This document shows, one piece after another, positions 25,066 through 35,046 of a DNA stretch of 64,000 bases (position 1 is the first letter of the stretch; the number at the start of each line of letters is the position of its first letter). The notes beneath the pieces were generated by a model. It saw only the letters and a program-made list of their open reading frames with translations, was not told the DNA's origin and made no database searches. Source of the stretch: Polynucleobacter sp. VK25 (GTDB taxonomy: Bacteria; Pseudomonadota; Gammaproteobacteria; Burkholderiales; Burkholderiaceae); assembly GCF_018687355.1 (NCBI RefSeq), contig NZ_CP061288.1, positions 1,746,144 to 1,810,143 on the forward strand. Reading direction: 5' to 3'. A program made the position numbers and the translations under genes.

Positions 25066-26328
25066 ATGAACTTTACCCCCACAGAGCTTGTCGCAAGCGT
25101 TATTTTTGCAATCGCTGTTTTGCACACCTTTTGCGCAGGATATTTTGAATCTCTCGCCAAAAAGTCACCACGACATGCTGGCTTATGGCATCTTCTTGGC
25201 GAAGTGGAAATTGTTTTTGGCTTTTGGGCGGCCGTCCTAGTTATTTTTATTTCTTTTTACGATGACTTGAGCTCTGCCAAAGACTTTTTAAATGGACGCA
25301 ATTACACGGAACCACTCTTTGTCTTCGCCATCATGATTGTGGCTGGTACAAAGCCTGTTCTTTATTTTTCTACCCAAATTTTGCATGTACTCGCCAATGT
25401 TCTGCAAAATGTATTCCGCATCCGAAGCGCCCCCGCCTTATATTTTTTAACCCTCGGGGCCACGCCACTGTTAGGCTCTTTAATTACCGAGCCTGCAGCG
25501 ATGACCCTGGCTGCTTTTTTATTGCGCGATCTTGTCTATCGTCATCAATGCTCTAAAGCGTTATTGTTTGGAACACTCGGTGTTTTGTTTGTCAATATTT
25601 CAATCGGTGGCACGCTCACTAACTTTGCAGCTCCTCCTGTACTCATGGTGGCCTCCACCTGGGGATGGAGTTCAGCATTTATGTTTAGCAACTTTGGCGT
25701 AGAGTCTTGTATTGCGATTTTTATTAATGCTCTCGCAGCAACATTACTATTTCATCGTCAACTCATTGAGCCTAATGACAATAAAAAAGAGGTAAAGATT
25801 CCATTGGCAGTGATCTTGATGCATCTGCTGTTCCTGTTTGGAGTCGTTTTCTTCGCACATGATCCAATTATTTTTATGTGGATCCTGCTGTTCTTTATTG
25901 GTTACACCACGGCCTACCCCAAACATCAAAGTCCTCTGATTCTGAAAGAGGCGCTCTTGGTAGGATTCTTCTTGGGTGGCTTAGTCGTATTGGGCGCATT
26001 ACAGGGCTGGTGGCTACAACCAATTCTCGAAATGATGAGTCCTACAGTAGTCTTTTATGGCAGCCTTGTTCTAACTGCCTTTACTGACAATGCCGCTCTT
26101 ACTTATTTAGGGTCATTGGTAACTGGCACTTCTCCAGAATTCAAGCTAGCTTTAGTAGGTGGCGCGGTTGCGGGTGGTGGACTAACAGTGATCGCCAATG
26201 CGCCTAACCCTGCAGGTATTGCAATCTTACGCGGCCACTTTCCAGGGCATACGGTTTCAGCCCTATATTTACTCGTTGCCGCTATTCCACCCACTATTGT
26301 GGCAATTCTGGCTTATCGACTTCTCTAA
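25066..26328 (+). CDS. Putative Na+/H+ antiporter (Na_H_antiport_2-type)
   Basis: A 420-residue membrane protein with about ten to twelve segments. I recognise the general pattern of the Na_H_antiport_2 group (former DUF1504): LHTFCAGYFESLAKKSPRHAGLWHLLGEVEIVFGFWA at the start and TLGATPLLGSLITEPAAMTLAAFLLRD in the middle, with FTDNAALTYLGSL near the C-terminus. Ion specificity has not been shown for this protein. The gene is monocistronic by position, 66 bases before miaB. Confidence 0.78.
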   Translation: MNFTPTELVASVIFAIAVLHTFCAGYFESLAKKSPRHAGLWHLLGEVEIVFGFWAAVLVIFISFYDDLSSAKDFLNGRNYTEPLFVFAIMIVAGTKPVLYFSTQILHVLANVLQNVFRIRSAPALYFLTLGATPLLGSLITEPAAMTLAAFLLRDLVYRHQCSKALLFGTLGVLFVNISIGGTLTNFAAPPVLMVASTWGWSSAFMFSNFGVESCIAIFINALAATLLFHRQLIEPNDNKKEVKIPLAVILMHLLFLFGVVFFAHDPIIFMWILLFFIGYTTAYPKHQSPLILKEALLVGFFLGGLVVLGALQGWWLQPILEMMSPTVVFYGSLVLTAFTDNAALTYLGSLVTGTSPEFKLALVGGAVAGGGLTVIANAPNPAGIAILRGHFPGHTVSALYLLVAAIPPTIVAILAYRLL

Positions 26329-26394
26329 GCCCTCTTTAGTGCTTAGGCAGTAAAATCTGAGCTTCGCCCCCAGCTATAAACCTGAGAACGGCAT

Positions 26395-27741
26395 ATGAAA
26401 AAGCTCTATATCAAAACCTTCGGCTGTCAAATGAACGAGTACGACTCGGGAAAAATGGCAGACCTCCTCCATGCCGATGAAGGCATGGTCATGACAGATC
26501 GGCCTGAAGACGCCGATGTTGTTCTTCTCAATACCTGCTCTATCCGCGAAAAAGCAGAAGACAAAGTTTTTTCAGATTTAGGTCGCCTACGCGAGCTAAA
26601 GAAAAAAAATCCCGACTTACTCATCGGGGTTGGTGGATGCGTAGCCAGTCAAGAAGGCCAACAGATTGTTAGTCGCGCGCCTTATGTTGATGTTGTATTT
26701 GGGCCTCAAACACTTCATCGCTTATCCGACCTTATTGCAGAGCGACGTAAAACTGGCATTTCACAGGTGGATATCTCTTTTCCAGAGATTGAAAAGTTTG
26801 ATCACTTGCCTGCTTCACGCCAAACCCGCGGCTCAGCTTACGTTTCCATCATGGAAGGCTGCTCTAAATATTGCAGCTATTGTGTTGTTCCTTACACGCG
26901 CGGTGAAGAGGTCTCAAGACCATTCGATGATGTGCTCACCGAAGTAGCTGGACTTGCTAGCAAAGGCGTTAAAGAAATTGTTCTGCTTGGTCAAAACGTC
27001 AATGCTTATGTGGGCAAGATGGGTGATACCGAAGAGATTGCTGACTTTGCTCTTCTCATTGAGTACATCGCAGAAATTCCTGGTGTTGAGCGCATTCGCT
27101 TTACTACTAGCCACCCTAAAGAATTCACGCAACGCCTCATTGATGTCTATGCCAAAGTGCCGAAGCTTGTGAGTCATCTACACCTGCCGGTCCAGCATGG
27201 ATCAGATGTCATGCTCTCTGCAATGAAGCGCGGCTATACGGCATTAGAGTTCAAAAGCATTATTCGCAAAATGCGTGCTGTTCGTCCCGACCTAACTCTA
27301 TCGAGCGACTTCATTGTGGGCTTCCCCGGTGAAACTGAAGCCGACTTTGAGAAGCTACTCAAGATGGTGAAAGAACTCAATTTTGATAATAGCTTTTGCT
27401 TTATCTTTAGTCCGCGCCCCGGTACCCCAGCAGCCAATCTCAGTGATGACACGCCCTATGAAGTCAAGCTTAAGCGCTTGCAAACACTATTAGCATTGGT
27501 TGAAGGGCAAGCGAATGAAATTAGCCAAAAAATGTTGGGCAATACTGAAAGAGTGCTGATTGAAGGTCTAGCAAAAGATGGTGTTAATTTGCAAGGTCGC
27601 GCTGAAAATAATCGCGTCATTCACTTCACGGCACCAGATCAAAATATTGAGGATCTCATTGGTCAGATGGTTGATATTCGCATCACTGAAGTTCTTAACT
27701 ACACCCTTAGAGGCGAATTAGTGGAAGCTCATGTCTACTAA
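26395..27741 (+). CDS. miaB: tRNA (N6-isopentenyl adenosine(37)-C2)-methylthiotransferase
   Basis: MiaB (448 residues) is a radical-SAM enzyme with two iron-sulfur clusters that adds the methylthio group to i6A37 of tRNAs. The first cluster uses Cys11, Cys48 and Cys82; the radical-SAM motif is Cys156, Cys160 and Cys163 ([16 protein letters not shown]). The C-terminal TRAM domain ends with [19 protein letters not shown]. Its stop overlaps the ybeY start by 11 bases. Confidence 0.97.
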   Translation: MKKLYIKTFGCQMNEYDSGKMADLLHADEGMVMTDRPEDADVVLLNTCSIREKAEDKVFSDLGRLRELKKKNPDLLIGVGGCVASQEGQQIVSRAPYVDVVFGPQTLHRLSDLIAERRKTGISQVDISFPEIEKFDHLPASRQTRGSAYVSIMEGCSKYCSYCVVPYTRGEEVSRPFDDVLTEVAGLASKGVKEIVLLGQNVNAYVGKMGDTEEIADFALLIEYIAEIPGVERIRFTTSHPKEFTQRLIDVYAKVPKLVSHLHLPVQHGSDVMLSAMKRGYTALEFKSIIRKMRAVRPDLTLSSDFIVGFPGETEADFEKLLKMVKELNFDNSFCFIFSPRPGTPAANLSDDTPYEVKLKRLQTLLALVEGQANEISQKMLGNTERVLIEGLAKDGVNLQGRAENNRVIHFTAPDQNIEDLIGQMVDIRITEVLNYTLRGELVEAHVY

Positions 27742-28204
27742 AGTGAAAGTAAGTTCGCCTAAGCTGGTAATTGATCTGCAATATGCCAGCCCCGCAATTG
27801 AGGCTAGTATTAATAAAGCCGCTGCTTCTGCAGCGCTAAAAAAATGGGTGAAGAATGCTACACCCCTTAGCGGCTTAGTTACCTTGCGTTTTGTTAATGC
27901 CGCAGAAGGTAAAAAGTTGAACTTTGCTTATCGTCAAAAAGATTACGCTACCAATGTTTTAACTTTTGCTTATGCGCTTTCAAAAAACACTTTAGCAACG
28001 GATATTATTTTTTGTCTGCCGGTGCTTCAAAAGGAAGCTAAAGAACAAAACAAATCACTGAAAGCCCATTTGGCCCACTTAGTTGTGCATGGCTGTCTTC
28101 ATGCACAAGGCCATGACCATGAAGTCAGCCGTGATGCCAAAAAAATGGAGTCCCTGGAAATCGAAATTCTAGAAAAATTAGGCTTTACTAACCCCTATTC
28201 CTAA
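27731..28204 (+). CDS. ybeY: Endoribonuclease (rRNA maturation factor)
   Basis: YbeY (157 residues) is a zinc-dependent RNase in 16S rRNA processing and ribosome quality control. The three-His zinc site is at His120, His124 and His130 ([18 protein letters not shown]). [15 protein letters not shown] is the conserved N-terminal motif. It overlaps miaB by 11 bases, and the phoH gene commonly found between these two is missing. Confidence 0.95.
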   Translation: MSTKVKVSSPKLVIDLQYASPAIEASINKAAASAALKKWVKNATPLSGLVTLRFVNAAEGKKLNFAYRQKDYATNVLTFAYALSKNTLATDIIFCLPVLQKEAKEQNKSLKAHLAHLVVHGCLHAQGHDHEVSRDAKKMESLEIEILEKLGFTNPYS

Positions 28205-28234
28205 TTTGTCTTATTTCTACGCTATTCTTGCTAT

Positions 28235-29074
28235 ATGCCTGACCCCAACAAATCCCTTTTAGATCGTTTAGCTGATTTTTTAACGCCTCAGCCAACGGAA
28301 CCTAGTCAACGTCGTCAAGAACTCATTGAGACGCTTCGTGAGGCACAAACCGAGGGATTGATAGACGCTGACGCGCTCTCAATGATTGAGGGAGTTTTTC
28401 AAGTAGGCCAGCTGTGTGCTCGCGACATCTTAGTGCCCCGCGCCCAAATTGACTGGATCGATATTGGCCATCCTCTTTCTGAAATCATTCAGAATGTAAT
28501 CGATGCAGCACACTCACGCTTTCCAGTGTTTGAGGGCAGCAAAGATAATGTCATCGGTATTTTGTTGGCCAAAGATTTATTACGCCATGCCACAGAAAAA
28601 GATTTTCAAGTCAGAGATTGGTTGCGTCCCGCAGTATTTATTCCGGAATCTAAACGTCTCAGCGTCTTATTGAGAGACTTTAAAGACAATCGCAATCACT
28701 TGGCCATAGTCGTGGATGAATATAGCGGCGTAGCAGGAATTATTACGATCGAAGATGTGCTTGAACAAATCGTTGGTGATATTGAGGACGAGCATGATGT
28801 TGATGAAGAAGCTGATAATCTGATTGCCTTAGATAATGGTGATATTCGCGTCAAGGGCATTACTGAACTTGAGCAATTCAATGAAACGCTTGGCACGCAT
28901 TTTGAGGTTGAGGATATCGAAACCGTTGCAGGCCTGGTAATTCAGCATTTAGGCCGCGTCCCCAAGATGGGTGAGCTTATTGAAATTGACGGAATTGAAT
29001 TCGAAGTGCAACGAGCGGATCCTAGGCAAATTCATATTTTGCTTGCGCGACAAAACAATAAAAAATCTGACTGA
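28235..29074 (+). CDS. CBS-pair protein of the HlyC/CorC family (YbeX-like)
   Basis: A 279-residue cytosolic protein with two CBS domains (VGQLCARDILVPRAQIDWI and FIPESKRLSVLLRDFKDNRNHLAIVVDEYSGVAGIITIEDVLEQIVGDIEDEHD) and a C-terminal CorC_HlyC domain (IETVAGLVIQHLGRVPKMGE). It has no membrane segment, unlike CNNM-type relatives. YbeX homologues have been tied to ribosome homeostasis and magnesium or cobalt efflux. It sits in the miaB-ybeY-corC-lnt run, 30 bases after ybeY. Confidence 0.92.
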   Translation: MPDPNKSLLDRLADFLTPQPTEPSQRRQELIETLREAQTEGLIDADALSMIEGVFQVGQLCARDILVPRAQIDWIDIGHPLSEIIQNVIDAAHSRFPVFEGSKDNVIGILLAKDLLRHATEKDFQVRDWLRPAVFIPESKRLSVLLRDFKDNRNHLAIVVDEYSGVAGIITIEDVLEQIVGDIEDEHDVDEEADNLIALDNGDIRVKGITELEQFNETLGTHFEVEDIETVAGLVIQHLGRVPKMGELIEIDGIEFEVQRADPRQIHILLARQNNKKSD

Positions 29075-29082
29075 GATTCACA

Positions 29083-30615
29083 TTGTTTGATCGGCGCCCT
29101 TCTCAAACCCGCATGAGTATCAAAATCTTTCCAGTCCTAGCTTTATTTTTGTTGGGTGCAATTCTTGCAGCAACAGCTGAGCTTCCCTTTGGCGGCTGGA
29201 TTCAAATTCCTCTTTTAAGCATTCTCTGGTGGCGTCTTGATCCTCAGACTCCTGCTTCATTTAAAAAACAATTTGCCTTAGGCCTCTCATTCGGAATCGG
29301 CTATTTTGTTATCGGCCTGTGGTGGCTTTACATCAGCCTGCACGATGTTGGCGGTATGAATGCAGCACTTGCTTGTATGGGAGTATTTCTACTCTCAGCT
29401 TATGTGGCACTCTATTTTTCGTTAGCTACATTAGCAATTCCACTATTTAAAAAGAATCGTTTGTCTGGCTTACTCTTGGCGTCAAGCTGGGTTCTTGCTG
29501 AATTTCTACGGGGCTATATCTTTACTGGCTTTCCTTGGATGGGCTTTGCTGAAAACCAATTCAATGGCCCATTTGCGCCAGTAGCGCCTTTCTTTGGTGG
29601 CCTGGGATGCACCTTCTTGGCAGTATGGACTTCTTGGGAGATTTACCAACTGCGCAAGCACGTAGTTTCTAGCGCTCTTTTGATTGTGTTGGTGATTGCT
29701 ACCTCACAGCTTGCTGGTTTATTTACATTCACAAAGCCGACTGGAGAACCTATTAGTGTTCGTCTTATACAAGGCAATTTTGAACAAAGTCTTAAATTTA
29801 ATCCTCAGGCTATTGGCAAGCAAATTGATTTCTATGCAGGGGAAATTACTAAAGAGCTTGCTAATCTCATCATCATTCCCGAGACCGCCTTTCCATGGCC
29901 GCTTCCGCATTTGCCAATCGGCTTATTCGATTACTTACAAAACTTTTCCAATAAAAGTGGTAGCAACATCCTAGTTGGCGTCATTGGCGAAGTACCTGGT
30001 GAGACTGGTATGCAGTACTCGAATCGCGCAACAGGGCTTTCCCCAAACACAACTCCTTATCAATACGATAAAGCCCATCTCGTCCCCTTCGGAGAATTTA
30101 TCCCCCCCGGCTTTCAGTGGTTCGTCAAAGCATTTCATGTACCCATGAGTGACTTTGCTAGAGGAAGATTAGATCAATCGCCCTTTACGATTGCGCGCAA
30201 AGATCAGGAAGATATTCATGCGGCCATTACGATTTGTTATGAAGATGTCTTTGGGGGTGAGCTAGCTTCTCGTATTCAACACAGTGATAAGCCAGTCAAC
30301 CTGCTGATTAACATGACTAATCTTGCCTGGTTTGGCGAATCCCAAGCATCTACTCAGCAACTCCGCCTTTCACAACTGCGCTCACTAGAAACTGGACTTC
30401 CTGCCTTACGTGCGACCAATACAGGGATTACTGCAGTTCTTGGGCCCGATGGCAAAGTGCTCAAATCGCTCCCAGAATTTACTCAAGCCACACTGAGCAC
30501 ACAGGTTCAGGCCTATTCCGGCAAAACGCCATATGTAATTTGGGGCAATGTACCAATTTTGGGTCTTTCTTGCCTGCTACTGCTCTGGGGCTTGATTCGT
30601 CACAGACGTTTTTAA
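29083..30615 (+). CDS. lnt: Apolipoprotein N-acyltransferase
   Basis: Lnt (510 residues) adds the third acyl chain to lipoproteins in the inner membrane. Six N-terminal membrane segments are followed by a periplasmic nitrilase domain. The catalytic triad is visible as Glu267 (LIIIPETAFPWP), Lys330 (YDKAHLVPFGEF) and Cys385 (AITICYEDVFGG). A C-terminal segment anchors the protein. The TTG at 29083 has GAG upstream; the ATG at 29113, ten codons in, lacks a ribosome site, so the TTG is preferred with some doubt. Confidence 0.95.
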   Translation: MFDRRPSQTRMSIKIFPVLALFLLGAILAATAELPFGGWIQIPLLSILWWRLDPQTPASFKKQFALGLSFGIGYFVIGLWWLYISLHDVGGMNAALACMGVFLLSAYVALYFSLATLAIPLFKKNRLSGLLLASSWVLAEFLRGYIFTGFPWMGFAENQFNGPFAPVAPFFGGLGCTFLAVWTSWEIYQLRKHVVSSALLIVLVIATSQLAGLFTFTKPTGEPISVRLIQGNFEQSLKFNPQAIGKQIDFYAGEITKELANLIIIPETAFPWPLPHLPIGLFDYLQNFSNKSGSNILVGVIGEVPGETGMQYSNRATGLSPNTTPYQYDKAHLVPFGEFIPPGFQWFVKAFHVPMSDFARGRLDQSPFTIARKDQEDIHAAITICYEDVFGGELASRIQHSDKPVNLLINMTNLAWFGESQASTQQLRLSQLRSLETGLPALRATNTGITAVLGPDGKVLKSLPEFTQATLSTQVQAYSGKTPYVIWGNVPILGLSCLLLLWGLIRHRRF

Positions 30616-30675
30616 GCATTTTTTAACTCTAGACTGCTCTAGCCATGTAAAATCAACGGCTTAGCCAGGTTAATC

Positions 30676-31566
30676 ATGCTTACTTTTCAGCAAATCATTC
30701 TCAAACTACAAGATTATTGGGACCAACAAGGTTGTGCCCTATTGCAACCTATCGACCTCGAGGTTGGTGCCGGTACATCTCATACCGCAACCTTCCTGCG
30801 CGCCATTGGTCCTGAGCCGTGGAAGGCAGCCTACGTGCAGCCATCCCGCCGACCAAAAGATGGTCGCTATGGTGAGAACCCAAATCGTTTGCAGCACTAC
30901 TACCAATATCAAGTAGTTCTCAAACCAGCCCCAGAAAATATTCTCGATCTCTATCTTGGCTCTCTTGCAGCCTTAGGTTTAGACCTCAAAGAAAATGATG
31001 TTCGCTTTGTAGAGGATGACTGGGAAAATCCAACACTTGGTGCTTGGGGTCTGGGCTGGGAAGTTTGGCTTAACGGCATGGAAGTGACACAGTTCACCTA
31101 CTTCCAACAAGTTGGTGGCTTAGATTGCAAACCCGTCCTTGGCGAGATCACATACGGTATCGAACGTTTGGCAATGTATATCCAAAACTGTTCAAACGTA
31201 TATGACTTAGTTTGGGCTGATGGTATTTCTTATGGTGATGTGTATCACCAAAATGAAGTGGAACAATCTTGCTATAACTTCGAGCACTCTAATGCCGATC
31301 TACTCTTTGCTAACTTCACGAACTATGAAAGTGAAGCCAAGCGCTTGATGGAGGTCCCATTAGCGCTACCTGCCTATGAAATGGTTCTGAAAGCTGCCCA
31401 CACATTTAACTTGTTGGATGCGCGTGGCGCCATCTCAGTAACTGAGCGTGCAGCCTATATCGGCCGCATTCGCAACCTTTCTCGCGCGGTTGCTCAAGCC
31501 TACTTTGAGTCTAGAGAAAAACTGGGCTTCCCAATGTGTCAACGTCAAGCTAAAGCTCAGGCTTAA
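30676..31566 (+). CDS. glyQ: Glycine-tRNA ligase, alpha subunit
   Basis: GlyQ (296 residues) is the catalytic subunit of the tetrameric bacterial glycyl-tRNA synthetase. The start is [32 protein letters not shown] and the class II signature includes [25 protein letters not shown] and [21 protein letters not shown]. It precedes glyS by 27 bases in one operon with gmhB and plsC. Confidence 0.98.
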   Translation: MLTFQQIILKLQDYWDQQGCALLQPIDLEVGAGTSHTATFLRAIGPEPWKAAYVQPSRRPKDGRYGENPNRLQHYYQYQVVLKPAPENILDLYLGSLAALGLDLKENDVRFVEDDWENPTLGAWGLGWEVWLNGMEVTQFTYFQQVGGLDCKPVLGEITYGIERLAMYIQNCSNVYDLVWADGISYGDVYHQNEVEQSCYNFEHSNADLLFANFTNYESEAKRLMEVPLALPAYEMVLKAAHTFNLLDARGAISVTERAAYIGRIRNLSRAVAQAYFESREKLGFPMCQRQAKAQA

Positions 31567-31593
31567 GCGCATCGAGATTTCCGCATTCTATCT

Positions 31594-33732
31594 ATGAGCA
31601 CATCCAATTCAAAACCTCAATCTGCGACTTTATTGATTGAGGTCTTTACCGAAGAGCTACCACCTAAATCATTGCGTCGTTTGGGCGATGCATTTAACGA
31701 AGGTATCTTTGCGGCACTTAAATCAGCAGGTCTCGCAACTGAGTTATCTAATGCAACTGGCTTTGCTACACCGCGCCGTTTAGCCGTTCAAGTAACTGGT
31801 GTACTTGATCTAGCGCCAGACTTTCCAGTGCGGGAAAAATTACTGCCCACCAGTATTGCATTTGATGCTGAAGGTAAAGCGACTCCACCACTACTCAAAA
31901 AATTAAGCGCCCTTGGGTATGCAGATGTGGATCTTGCCACTCTAGAAAAAGCGGGCGAAGGTAAAAATGAAGCTTTGTATCTCAATGTCATCGCCAAAGG
32001 CGCTGCACTTGAGCAAACTGCACAATCCGCGCTTGAGCAAACACTGAGTAAGTTGCCGATTGCAAAAATGATGCACTATCAAGTGCTGCAGAAGAATGGC
32101 CAACTAGCCGATGTGCAATTTGCCCGCCCTGCTCACCGCATCATTGCCCTTCATGGCAATACGACTTTAAATATCAGCGCTCTAGGCGTTGATGCAGCCA
32201 ATCAAACTGAAGGTCATCGTTTCCTGGCTCCGGGTAATGTCACGATTAATAGTGCCGATCAATACGATTCAGACTTGCAATCTCAGGCAAAGATTATTCC
32301 CAGCTTTAATCAACGTCGCGCAAAAATTGAAACTGCCCTATTAAAGGCGGCAGGCGACGATTTAGTTCTGATGCCCGAAAGCCTTCTAGATGAAGTAACG
32401 GCCCTAGTTGAGTGGCCCGCTATTTATGAGTGTCATTTTGATGAAGAGTTCTTGGAAGTACCGCAAGAGTGCTTAATTCTGACAATGCAGACTAATCAAA
32501 AATACTTTGCGCTAACCGATAAGCAAGGCAAGTTACGGAATCGCTTTTTGATTGTTTCCAATATCGAAACTAACAAACCGAATGCCATCATTTCCGGTAA
32601 CGAGCGCGTTGTCCGCCCACGCCTATCGGATGCTCGCTTCTTTTTCCAGCAAGATCAGAAACGTCCATTAGCTTCCCGCGTGGCTGATTTAGGTAAGGTG
32701 GTTTATCACAACCAACTAGGCAACCAATTAGATCGCATGAAGCGCGTTCAAGGACTAGCCCTTGGGATTGCCAAGAAATTGGGTGCCGATGAAAAGCTCG
32801 CTGCACGTGCTGCAGAAATTGCTAAAACAGACTTGTTAACTGACATGGTTGGTGAGTTTCCAGAGCTACAAGGAATTATGGGGCGCTACTACGCTACCCA
32901 TGATGGTGAGAATCCAGATGTTGCCAGCGCATGCAGCGAACACTATATGCCGAGATTTGCAGGCGATGCGCTGCCGCAAACTCAAACTGGCACGATCTTG
33001 GCCATTGCTGACAAACTAGAAACACTGGTTGGCATCTGGGGAGTTGGCCTTGCCCCTACTGGTGATAAAGACCCATATGCATTACGTCGTCACGCACTAG
33101 GTATCTGCCGCTTGCTCTTAGAAAAAAATCTTTCACTCAATTTGCCTGAACTAATTGAGTTAGCTCGTGCTCAATTTCCACAAGTCGATGTTCAAGAGAA
33201 GGCAAAGGCTACTGATATCTACGCCTTCATCATTGATCGCCTGCGCGCCTATTTGCGCGATCAATCGGTTGCGGGAAAAGCTTTTACTAGCGCAGAGATT
33301 GATGCCGTTCTCAGTCAGGATCCAGGGCAAATTAACGATTTAATTGAGCGCTTAACTGCATTACGTGAATTTAATGCTCTCGCTGAAGCTGCCCAACTCG
33401 CAGCCGCTAATAAGCGTATTAGCAATATCTTGAAGAAAACGACTACTGCTATTCCTGCAGCTTGTTCGGCATCATTGCTGCAAATTCCAGCAGAGGCTTC
33501 ACTCCATAAAGCTTTAGAGGCGATCACGCCCGCACTCAATACGGCCTATGAAAGACGTCAATTTGTTGAACTCTTGAAAGCGCTTGTCGCCTTGAGCGGG
33601 CCAATTGATCAATTCTTTGCAGATGTGATGGTGATGGACCCTAATCCCGAGCTACGCGATAACCGCTTAGCTCTTCTGCAACAACTTCACCAGAAAATGA
33701 ATCTCGTTGCCGATCTCGGCAAATTAGCATGA
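31594..33732 (+). CDS. glyS: Glycine-tRNA ligase, beta subunit
   Basis: GlyS (712 residues) supplies tRNA binding and an HD-like domain to the glycyl-tRNA synthetase. Features are LIEVFTEELPPKSLR at the N-terminus, LTMQTNQKYFALTD and NRFLIVSNIET in the middle, and an anticodon-binding region toward the C-terminus. It overlaps the gmhB start by 4 bases (ATGA), suggesting coupling. Confidence 0.97.
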   Translation: MSTSNSKPQSATLLIEVFTEELPPKSLRRLGDAFNEGIFAALKSAGLATELSNATGFATPRRLAVQVTGVLDLAPDFPVREKLLPTSIAFDAEGKATPPLLKKLSALGYADVDLATLEKAGEGKNEALYLNVIAKGAALEQTAQSALEQTLSKLPIAKMMHYQVLQKNGQLADVQFARPAHRIIALHGNTTLNISALGVDAANQTEGHRFLAPGNVTINSADQYDSDLQSQAKIIPSFNQRRAKIETALLKAAGDDLVLMPESLLDEVTALVEWPAIYECHFDEEFLEVPQECLILTMQTNQKYFALTDKQGKLRNRFLIVSNIETNKPNAIISGNERVVRPRLSDARFFFQQDQKRPLASRVADLGKVVYHNQLGNQLDRMKRVQGLALGIAKKLGADEKLAARAAEIAKTDLLTDMVGEFPELQGIMGRYYATHDGENPDVASACSEHYMPRFAGDALPQTQTGTILAIADKLETLVGIWGVGLAPTGDKDPYALRRHALGICRLLLEKNLSLNLPELIELARAQFPQVDVQEKAKATDIYAFIIDRLRAYLRDQSVAGKAFTSAEIDAVLSQDPGQINDLIERLTALREFNALAEAAQLAAANKRISNILKKTTTAIPAACSASLLQIPAEASLHKALEAITPALNTAYERRQFVELLKALVALSGPIDQFFADVMVMDPNPELRDNRLALLQQLHQKMNLVADLGKLA

Positions 33733-34301
33733 GCACTAGCTCCTCTAAATTAATTATTCTTGATCGCGATGGCGTGATCAATGAAGATAGCGATGATTAT
33801 GTGAAGTCAGTAGATGAATGGATTCCACTGCCAGGAAGCCTAGAAGCCATTGCCCTGCTAAACCAAGCTGGCTACCAAATTGCTATCGCTACCAATCAAT
33901 CTGGCCTCTCAAGGGGTTTCTTCACGATTGGCGATTTGCATGCAATGCATAACAAGATGGATGCTTTACTAAAACCCCTAGGTGGTCGTATCGATAGTAT
34001 TTTCTTTTGCCCTCATCAAGATTCACATCAATGTGATTGCCGCAAGCCTGCACCCGGCATGATGAAGGAAATTGCGTTACGTTATAAAAAGATAGGTAGC
34101 ACTCAGCCACTAACAGGCGTTCCTATAGTGGGTGACTCTTTACGTGACCTCGAGGCTGGAGTGGTCTTGGGTGCTGCGCCGCATTTAGTCCTTACCGGCA
34201 AGGGAGAAAAGACACTTGCAAAAGGCAAACTCCCAGAGGGAACACAAATTCATGCTGATCTTTTGGCATTTGCAAACGCCCTTTTAGAAAATAAGGCCTA
34301 G
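33729..34301 (+). CDS. gmhB: D-glycero-beta-D-manno-heptose 1,7-bisphosphate 7-phosphatase
   Basis: A 190-residue HAD phosphatase. The nucleophile motif is ILDRDGVINEDSDDY, and the zinc loop is CPHQDSHQCDCRKPAPGM, characteristic of GmhB. It removes the C7 phosphate from heptose bisphosphate on the way to ADP-heptose, the donor used by WaaF (gene at 349). It overlaps glyS by 4 bases and precedes plsC by a few bases. Confidence 0.95.
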   Translation: MSTSSSKLIILDRDGVINEDSDDYVKSVDEWIPLPGSLEAIALLNQAGYQIAIATNQSGLSRGFFTIGDLHAMHNKMDALLKPLGGRIDSIFFCPHQDSHQCDCRKPAPGMMKEIALRYKKIGSTQPLTGVPIVGDSLRDLEAGVVLGAAPHLVLTGKGEKTLAKGKLPEGTQIHADLLAFANALLENKA

Positions 34302-34314
34302 ACCAATCTTGAAA

Positions 34315-35043
34315 ATGATTCGATCCATTCTCTTTGCCTTATTTTTGGTGATATTCACGCCAATCTGGTCGGTGTTGTGCATGATCGCCTTCCCATTTTT
34401 GAGCCCAGAAAACCGCTATACCTTTATTGGACTCTGGAACAAAATTGTTATTGCTCTACTGAAGCCGCTGTGTGGAATTCATTATGAAATCCGCGGCATG
34501 GAAAACATGCAGGCGGTACTCAATGAACGCGTCATCATCCTCAGCAAACATCAATCCGCTTACGAAACAATTGCCTATATCGCATTACTGCCAAAACAAC
34601 TTTGCTTCGTCTTTAAGCGTGAGTTACTCTGGATTCCATTCTTTGGTTGGGCGCTAGCCTTGCTAAAAATGATTCACATCAATCGTTCCAATAAGCAGAC
34701 CGCAGCTCACTCCGTAGCAACTCAAGGTCGTAAACGCTTGAGCGAAGGCAAGTGGATCATGCTCTTTCCGGAAGGCACCAGAACGCCTATTGGCTCCAAC
34801 AAACCCTATCGCAAGGGCGGCGCTCGCTTGGCAAGTGCCACAGATGCCTTAGTGATTCCAATTGCGCACAACGCTGGTCGCTGCTGGCCAAAGAATAGCT
34901 TTATCAAGCAACCTGGCACTGTCATTTTCTCCATTGGGCCCGCCATTAGCTCAACCAATAAGTCAGCAGAAGAGCTGCAAAGAGAAGTAGAAGGCTGGAT
35001 TGAGGCTGAAATGCGGGTGATTGATCCTAGCGCTTATAAATAA
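34315..35043 (+). CDS. plsC: 1-acyl-sn-glycerol-3-phosphate acyltransferase
   Basis: A PlsC-type acyltransferase of 242 residues with one or two N-terminal membrane segments (SILFALFLVIFTPIWSVLCMIAFPF). The catalytic His is in SKHQSAYETIAY, where the usual HX4D motif is HX4E (His79 and Glu84 from this start); this His-Glu variant also occurs in related betaproteobacteria as I recall. Motif III FPEGTRTP is intact. A TTG at 34309 is a possible earlier start. The enzyme makes phosphatidic acid. It ends 3 bases before the convergent rsmA. Confidence 0.9.
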   Translation: MIRSILFALFLVIFTPIWSVLCMIAFPFLSPENRYTFIGLWNKIVIALLKPLCGIHYEIRGMENMQAVLNERVIILSKHQSAYETIAYIALLPKQLCFVFKRELLWIPFFGWALALLKMIHINRSNKQTAAHSVATQGRKRLSEGKWIMLFPEGTRTPIGSNKPYRKGGARLASATDALVIPIAHNAGRCWPKNSFIKQPGTVIFSIGPAISSTNKSAEELQREVEGWIEAEMRVIDPSAYK

Positions 35044-35046
35044 TTT

